64,000 nucleotides of DNA, taken from assembly GCA_028023455.1 (NCBI GenBank), contig JAQFVV010012441.1:1983911-2047910 (forward strand), given 5' to 3'. Shown here piece by piece: positions 59,341-64,000 of this stretch (its first letter is position 1; the number at the start of each line of letters is the position of its first letter). The position numbers and the translations under genes were made by a program. Below the pieces are notes generated by a model. The model did not search any database and was not told the origin of the DNA. It saw only the letters and a list, made by a program, of their open reading frames with translations. This stretch comes from Epiperipatus broadwayi (lineage: Eukaryota > Onychophora > Udeonychophora > Euonychophora > Peripatidae).

Positions 59341-59750
59341 TATTAATATTATATGGATTTGATAATGCAATATAAAGTAATAAATATTGTATTAACATGC
59401 AGCTAACTATGCCCAGTAATATATATTTTTTTAAAGATGGCTGACATTATGAATAAAAATGGGGATCTTGCATTTTCTGATATATATTTTTTATATGTGT
59501 TGTTTAGATCAAGTAACTTTTTTTATAATTTTATTATTTAATTTCATCTGTAAGTTTTTGCAAAGTTGATATACTTCACATTGTGACACAGTATGGACAA
59601 CATTATTAAAAGGTTGATAATTTAAAATAATTATATGTAAAGATTAAGACCTTCTATGATATTACATCAATAATAAGGATATTTGTTATTAAAGTTCATT
59701 TCCAACAGGTTTGTATTTCAAACTCCTGAACATAAATACACAAAATCTAT

Positions 59751-61875
59751 TGTAACGATATATAAATATGTCGTTACATTTGTTTAAAATAAAGACTTAA
59801 AAGTTCGCAAATAAAAGGGAAAAACTAAACGCTAAAATTAAAAATGTTTGTTATACGTATATACATTCGCACAGATGCTAAACTTTAAAAATATTTTTTT
59901 TAATAAATAAAAAAGGTATTTGAATGTATTTTTTTTTATAAAAAAAGGATTTATAAAAGTATTTTAATAAAAAAATAACGTAAGTTAAAATAAAAACAGG
60001 TATTAATTAATTCCTGTAATCTATAAATGGAAATGATTGTTTATTAATTATCTAAAAGCTGTTTAATTAAAAAGTCAGATGGAAAGTTAGATAAGAGAAG
60101 AAAGGGATTTTAGCTTGACCAATGGAAGCCAAATAAAGGCCCGGACCATAACGAAAAAACAGAACAGTGACGTTTTTGTTCATGGAATCCATAGGAGGAC
60201 TATAAAAAGAAAAAAATATTGAGTTCCAGTCAGAGAGTTTTTCCAACTTGATTTGATGACAATGGTAAGACGCACTTGCCGTTCTCTCTCATTTTTTTTT
60301 GTTTGTTTTAAAAAAAAAATAAAATGAAAAGACTGTGATACCAGAATGGAACCAGCTAATGCTACCTCCAGAACATTTTTTTCCAATGGAGACGCCGTGG
60401 GAATTGCCAACGGGAACATGGACTATATGAAATGAACAATTATTAAAATCAATTAAGAACTTTCGTCAAGTTTTATAAATTGATAAACAAGCCAACTTAA
60501 AAGTTAAAACGGACTCTTATCTGACTTTTGTAAGTTTTTAAATCAAATTAATAATGTTTAATTTTATATGTTTTCCGATTGATAAACATCTTTTCCATTA
60601 TTTTTTTTTCTTATTGTAAAGATTATTTAAATGCATGAAATTTAAGTTGTTTATAGACGCTTGCATGGATTCGTTTGCGGTTAATTATATTTTGGTTTTC
60701 ATATTTGATCAAAATATATAGACATTCGATAAATCATGATACCTTACGGTGAGTATCTAAAATGTATTTATTCGGATGTCTTTTAAGTTATTGGTGACAA
60801 CGCAAGTATCTTATGGTGAATACTATTGGGTTACTTATAAGTTTCCCTCTGCGATTGTCGGTATCAATAATTTTGTATTTTGATCGTTTATGTTTATTTT
60901 GAAATGTTTTTGACCGTGGAATCTATGTAATCGATCTATACCCAACATTTTTAAACTCATTTGTGCGAACGTATCTAAATGTTAAACTTAAGTCGGGCGT
61001 AAATGGCTATATAGATTTGTAAAGTTATATTAGGGGAGGGAAATCTTAGGCTATTTGTGTCGTTGTTGAATTGGGTCAATGGATTGGATATATTTGTGTA
61101 ATTAGTAGATGTAGTATGAGTTTCGCTACGTGCAGAATCGCTGTATACACCGCACCAACCCTTTGCCTATGGATGGGATTGTAAGTCGGCAAAAAGGATC
61201 GCGGTCCCTTCCTATGGAGTTTTTATTTTATTGTTCTTCTTGCTATACAGACGTCATATTCCTGTATTAGACAAGAGTCAATGTTTTTCTTAAACTATAT
61301 TGTTCAGATGTCCATTCCTGACAGTATAGTATCTTTGTGCTGTTGTATTTTCATGCTACATTGAATACATAAATGTATCGGATGGATTGATGCCGGTTTG
61401 ACTGCGAATTTTAGCCTAGGGTTAAATAGGGATAGAATGTTTTATTTTCAAATGCAGATCTATGTAGTCTATTCATACTTGACAATCTAAATAAAAAAAA
61501 AATTAAAATCATGGAAATTTATGTAAATGTAAAAATAAAGAGTAATATAAAAATCTAAAAATGTTAAACCTATTCCTCGAATTTAAATATTATTTTATAT
61601 GTGCGTAAATAAATATTTTTATATGTTAATTTCTGGCAGTGGCTTTTATTCTTTTATATTTAAGATATAAAATTAAGATATTTTATTATCTCTGCTTCTC
61701 ACTGAGCTAGTGACTTGGGCTAACGACCGGAATCAAAAATTGGGAAAAAAAAAAAAATTTTTTTTTGTTTTTGACTTGCGTATCTGCCTACTTTATAAAT
61801 TTTTTTAGGTTCAAATGCCTAGATGGCGTTTTGTAGTGCAGTTTACATGAGTCTAGCTTTCTCCGGATCGTTACA
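59751..61875 (+). repeat. LTR (upstream) of young LTR element
   Basis: 2125 bp from TGTAACGATA to GATCGTTACA, with 8 bp inverted ends TGTAACGA/TCGTTACA. The sequence 59751-61321 recurs at 62431-64000 with 13 substitutions by my manual alignment plus a few A/T-run length changes. A TATA box and start-like site are noted separately. Orientation is set by the primer-site candidate at its right end. Confidence 0.88.
60201..60268 (+). promoter_or_regulatory. LTR core promoter candidate
   Basis: TATAAAAA at 60201-60208 is followed about 25 bases later by TTCCAGTCAGAGAG, a plausible start region. GTAAG (60264-60268) further on could act as a splice donor. The same arrangement is kept in the second LTR (TATAAAAA at 62879-62886). 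Confidence 0.5.
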
Positions 61876-62430
61876 AACTGGCTACCCAACTTGGGCCGAT
61901 CTTTAATAAACACGAGTGTCCTGAGAATTTTAAAAGGGAATCATGCCCGTAAATTTTTTCTGAAAATTATATAGATATATGTTTTGTATTAACGTAAAGT
62001 TATAGTTTAAATTTTGTGTAAAAAGGTACTGCCAGTAAGAAAAATTGTGCATATGTAAAGAGAAATATGAGAAATAAAAAAGTAATAAATAAAACGTAAT
62101 TAATAAATATAAATCATAATTTTTTTTTAAAAAAGTCTTGTTTAAAATTTAATCGTTTAACTTGCCTAAATAATACTTAAAGGTAGGAGAAATGAAACTT
62201 GGAAGGGAGGGGGCAGAAATTTAGCTGGTAGTAAGGAATCATCAGTCAACTTTTTTTTTTCTTTTATCATTATATTTGTAATTACTGTTTTGTCTTTTTT
62301 TAAAAAAAAAAAAGTTTTGTCCTTTTGAAATTTCATATATAACAAATTTGTGTAACGTAATTACTAACACTAAGTAAATTCTTTTTTTTTTTTTTTAATG
62401 TTTTTTGTTTTTTGAGGAAGTTTACTGATA
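61876..62430 (+). mobile_element. Short interior of LTR element, candidate primer site
   Basis: Only 555 bp separate the LTRs. TGGCTACCCAACTTGGG at 61879-61895, three bases inside the upstream LTR, starts with the TGG expected of a tRNA 3'-end complement. No gag or pol remnant is present, so the element is non-autonomous. A purine stretch (GAGGAAG, 62414-62420) near the right LTR is a weak polypurine candidate. Confidence 0.75.
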
Positions 62431-64000
62431 TGTAACGATATATAAATATGTCGTTACATTTGTTTAAAATAAAGACTTAAAAGTTCGCAAATAAAAGGGA
62501 AAAACTAAACGCTAAAATTAAAAATGTTTGTTATACGTATATACATTCGCACAGATGCTAAACTTTAAAAATATTTTTTTTAATAAATAAAAAAAGGTAT
62601 TTGAATGTATTTTTTATAAAAAAAAGATTTATAAAAGTATTTTAATAAAAAAATAACGTATGTTAAAATAAAAACAGGTATTAATTAATTCCTGTAATCT
62701 ATAAATGGAAATGATTGTTTATTAATTATCTAAAAGCTGTTTAATTAAAAAGTCAGATGGAAAGTTAGATAAGAGAAGAAAGGGATTTTAGCTTGACCAA
62801 TGGAAGCCAAATAAAGGCCCGGACCATAACGAAAAAACAGAACAGTGACGTTTTTGTTCATGGAATCCATAGGAGGACTATAAAAAGAAAAAAATATTGA
62901 GTTCCAGTCAGAGAGTTTTTCCAACTTGATTTGATGACAACGGTAAGACGCACTTGCCATTCTCTCTCATTTTTTTTTTGTTTGTTTTAAAAAAAAAATA
63001 AAATGAAAAGACTGTGATACCAGAATGGAACCAGCTAATGCTACCTCCAGAACATTTTTTTCCAATGGAGACGCTGTGGGAATAGCCAACGGGAACATGG
63101 ACTATATGAAATGAACAATTATTAAAATCAATTAAGAACTTTCGTCAAGTTTTATAAATTGATAAACAAGCCAACTTAAAAGTTAAAACGGACTCTTATC
63201 TGACTTTTGTAAGTTTTTAAATCAAATTAATAATGTTTAATTTTATATGTTTTCCGATTGATAAACATCTTTTCCATTATTTTTTTTTCTTATTGTAAAG
63301 ATTATTTAAATGCATGAAATTTAAGTTGTTTATAGACGCTTGCATGGATTCGTTTGCGGTTAATTATATTTTGGTTTTCATATTTGATCAAAATATATAG
63401 ACATTCGATAAATCATGATACCTTACGGTGAGTATCTAAAATGTATTTATTCGGATGTCTTTTAAGTTATTGGTGACAACGCAAGTATCTTATGGTGAAT
63501 ACTATTGGGTTACTTATAAGTTTCCCTCTGCGATTGTCGGTATCAATAATTTTGTATTTTGATCGTTTATGTTTATTTTGAAATGTTTTTGACTGTGGAA
63601 TCTATGTAATCGATCTATACCCAACATTTTTAAACTCATTTGTGCGAATGTATCTAAATGTTAAACTTAAGTCGGGCGTAAATGGCTATATAGATTTGTA
63701 AAGTTATATTAGGGGAGGGAAATCTTAGGTTATTTGTGTTGTTGTTGAATTGGGTCAATGGATTGGATATATTTGTGTAATTAGTAGATGTAGTATGAGT
63801 TTCGCTATGTGCAGAATCGCTGTATACACCGCACCAACCCTTTGCCTATGGATGGGATTGTAAGTCAGCAAAAAGGATCGCGGTCCCTTCCTATGGAGTT
63901 TTTATTTTATTGTTCTTCTTGCTATACAGATGTCATATTCCTGTATTAGACAAGAGTCAATGTTTTTCTTAAACTATATTGTTCAGATGTCCATTCCTGA
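62431..64000 (+). repeat. LTR (downstream), cut by the window end
   Basis: It starts TGTAACGATA and matches the upstream LTR to the last base of the window. By comparison it should end near 64555, outside the window, so its target duplication (predicted TCTAT or similar, from 59746-59750) cannot be checked. Confidence 0.88.

Noticed and set aside
60180-60419. Minus-strand frame repeated at 62745-62960
   Set aside because: It lies inside both LTR copies, so recurrence is explained by duplication; it is antisense to the promoter and ends differ because of single substitutions.
59751-64000. Plain segmental tandem duplication of 2.68 kb
   Set aside because: TG...CA termini with 8 bp inverted ends and a primer-site-like TGG three bases inside fit an LTR element better; not fully excluded because the right end is outside the window.
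1-64000. CRISPR array, bacterial operon or prophage
   Set aside because: No spaced short repeats, no ribosome-binding-site-led gene runs; the content is eukaryotic throughout.

Overview
This is a strongly AT-rich window from a metazoan, probably invertebrate, nuclear genome. The evidence is long non-coding stretches, GT-AG splice signals, a roughly 37 kb predicted intron, and a mix of Penelope-like, Ty3, RTE, hAT and Merlin-like elements with tRNA-derived short repeats. No bacterial, phage or organellar gene is visible. The phylum cannot be fixed from the sequence; an arthropod (chelicerate), cnidarian or lophotrochozoan would all fit.

One host gene is supported. A signal-peptide exon (14718-14775) ends in a strong splice donor. 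An open 1.5 kb exon (51461-52989) starts after a strong acceptor and is in the matching phase. Together they encode a secreted Pro-rich, Thr/Pro-repeat (mucin-like) protein. The 36.7 kb between them would be one intron packed with retroelements: a Penelope-like element at 20.2-22.3 kb, an hAT relic at 24.9-26.6 kb, a Merlin-like fragment at 27.6-28.0 kb, an RTE LINE relic at 31.1-32.7 kb, another Penelope-like piece at 34.3-35.0 kb, and a complete but decayed Ty3 element with 1.8 kb LTRs at 36.0-44.0 kb. After the gene come a head-to-head pair of Penelope-like relics (53.1-56.5 kb, one arm split by two later insertions) and a young LTR element with about 2.1 kb LTRs and only 555 bp of interior (59.75 kb to beyond the window end).

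The most unusual content is self-cleaving-RNA-like. A dispersed repeat, here called HHR-A, occurs at about ten places (6.3, 6.7, 7.0, 12.1-13.0, 18.2, 26.9-27.4, 35.0, 44.5 and 54.6 kb). It carries a hammerhead ribozyme core (CTGATGA, stem II, GAAA, very short stem III, two-part stem I), followed directly by a tRNA-like segment with A-box and B-box motifs. The 54.6 kb copy has every core residue. A second repeat family (HHR-B, 2.3 and 30.85 kb) carries another hammerhead-like fold with a GUC cleavage triplet, in one copy at the tip of a hairpin about 110 bp long. The Penelope-like 3' ends carry a third, looser version (CTGAAGA...GAAA) next to a separate tRNA-like module. The HHR-A and HHR-B signals resemble the small hammerhead retroelements (retrozymes) and Penelope-linked hammerheads known from animals. 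The fusion to tRNA-like promoters and the recurrent inverted-dimer layout deserve attention.

The rest is foldback elements, tRNA-derived SINEs, microsatellites and AT-rich sequence in which I recognise nothing.
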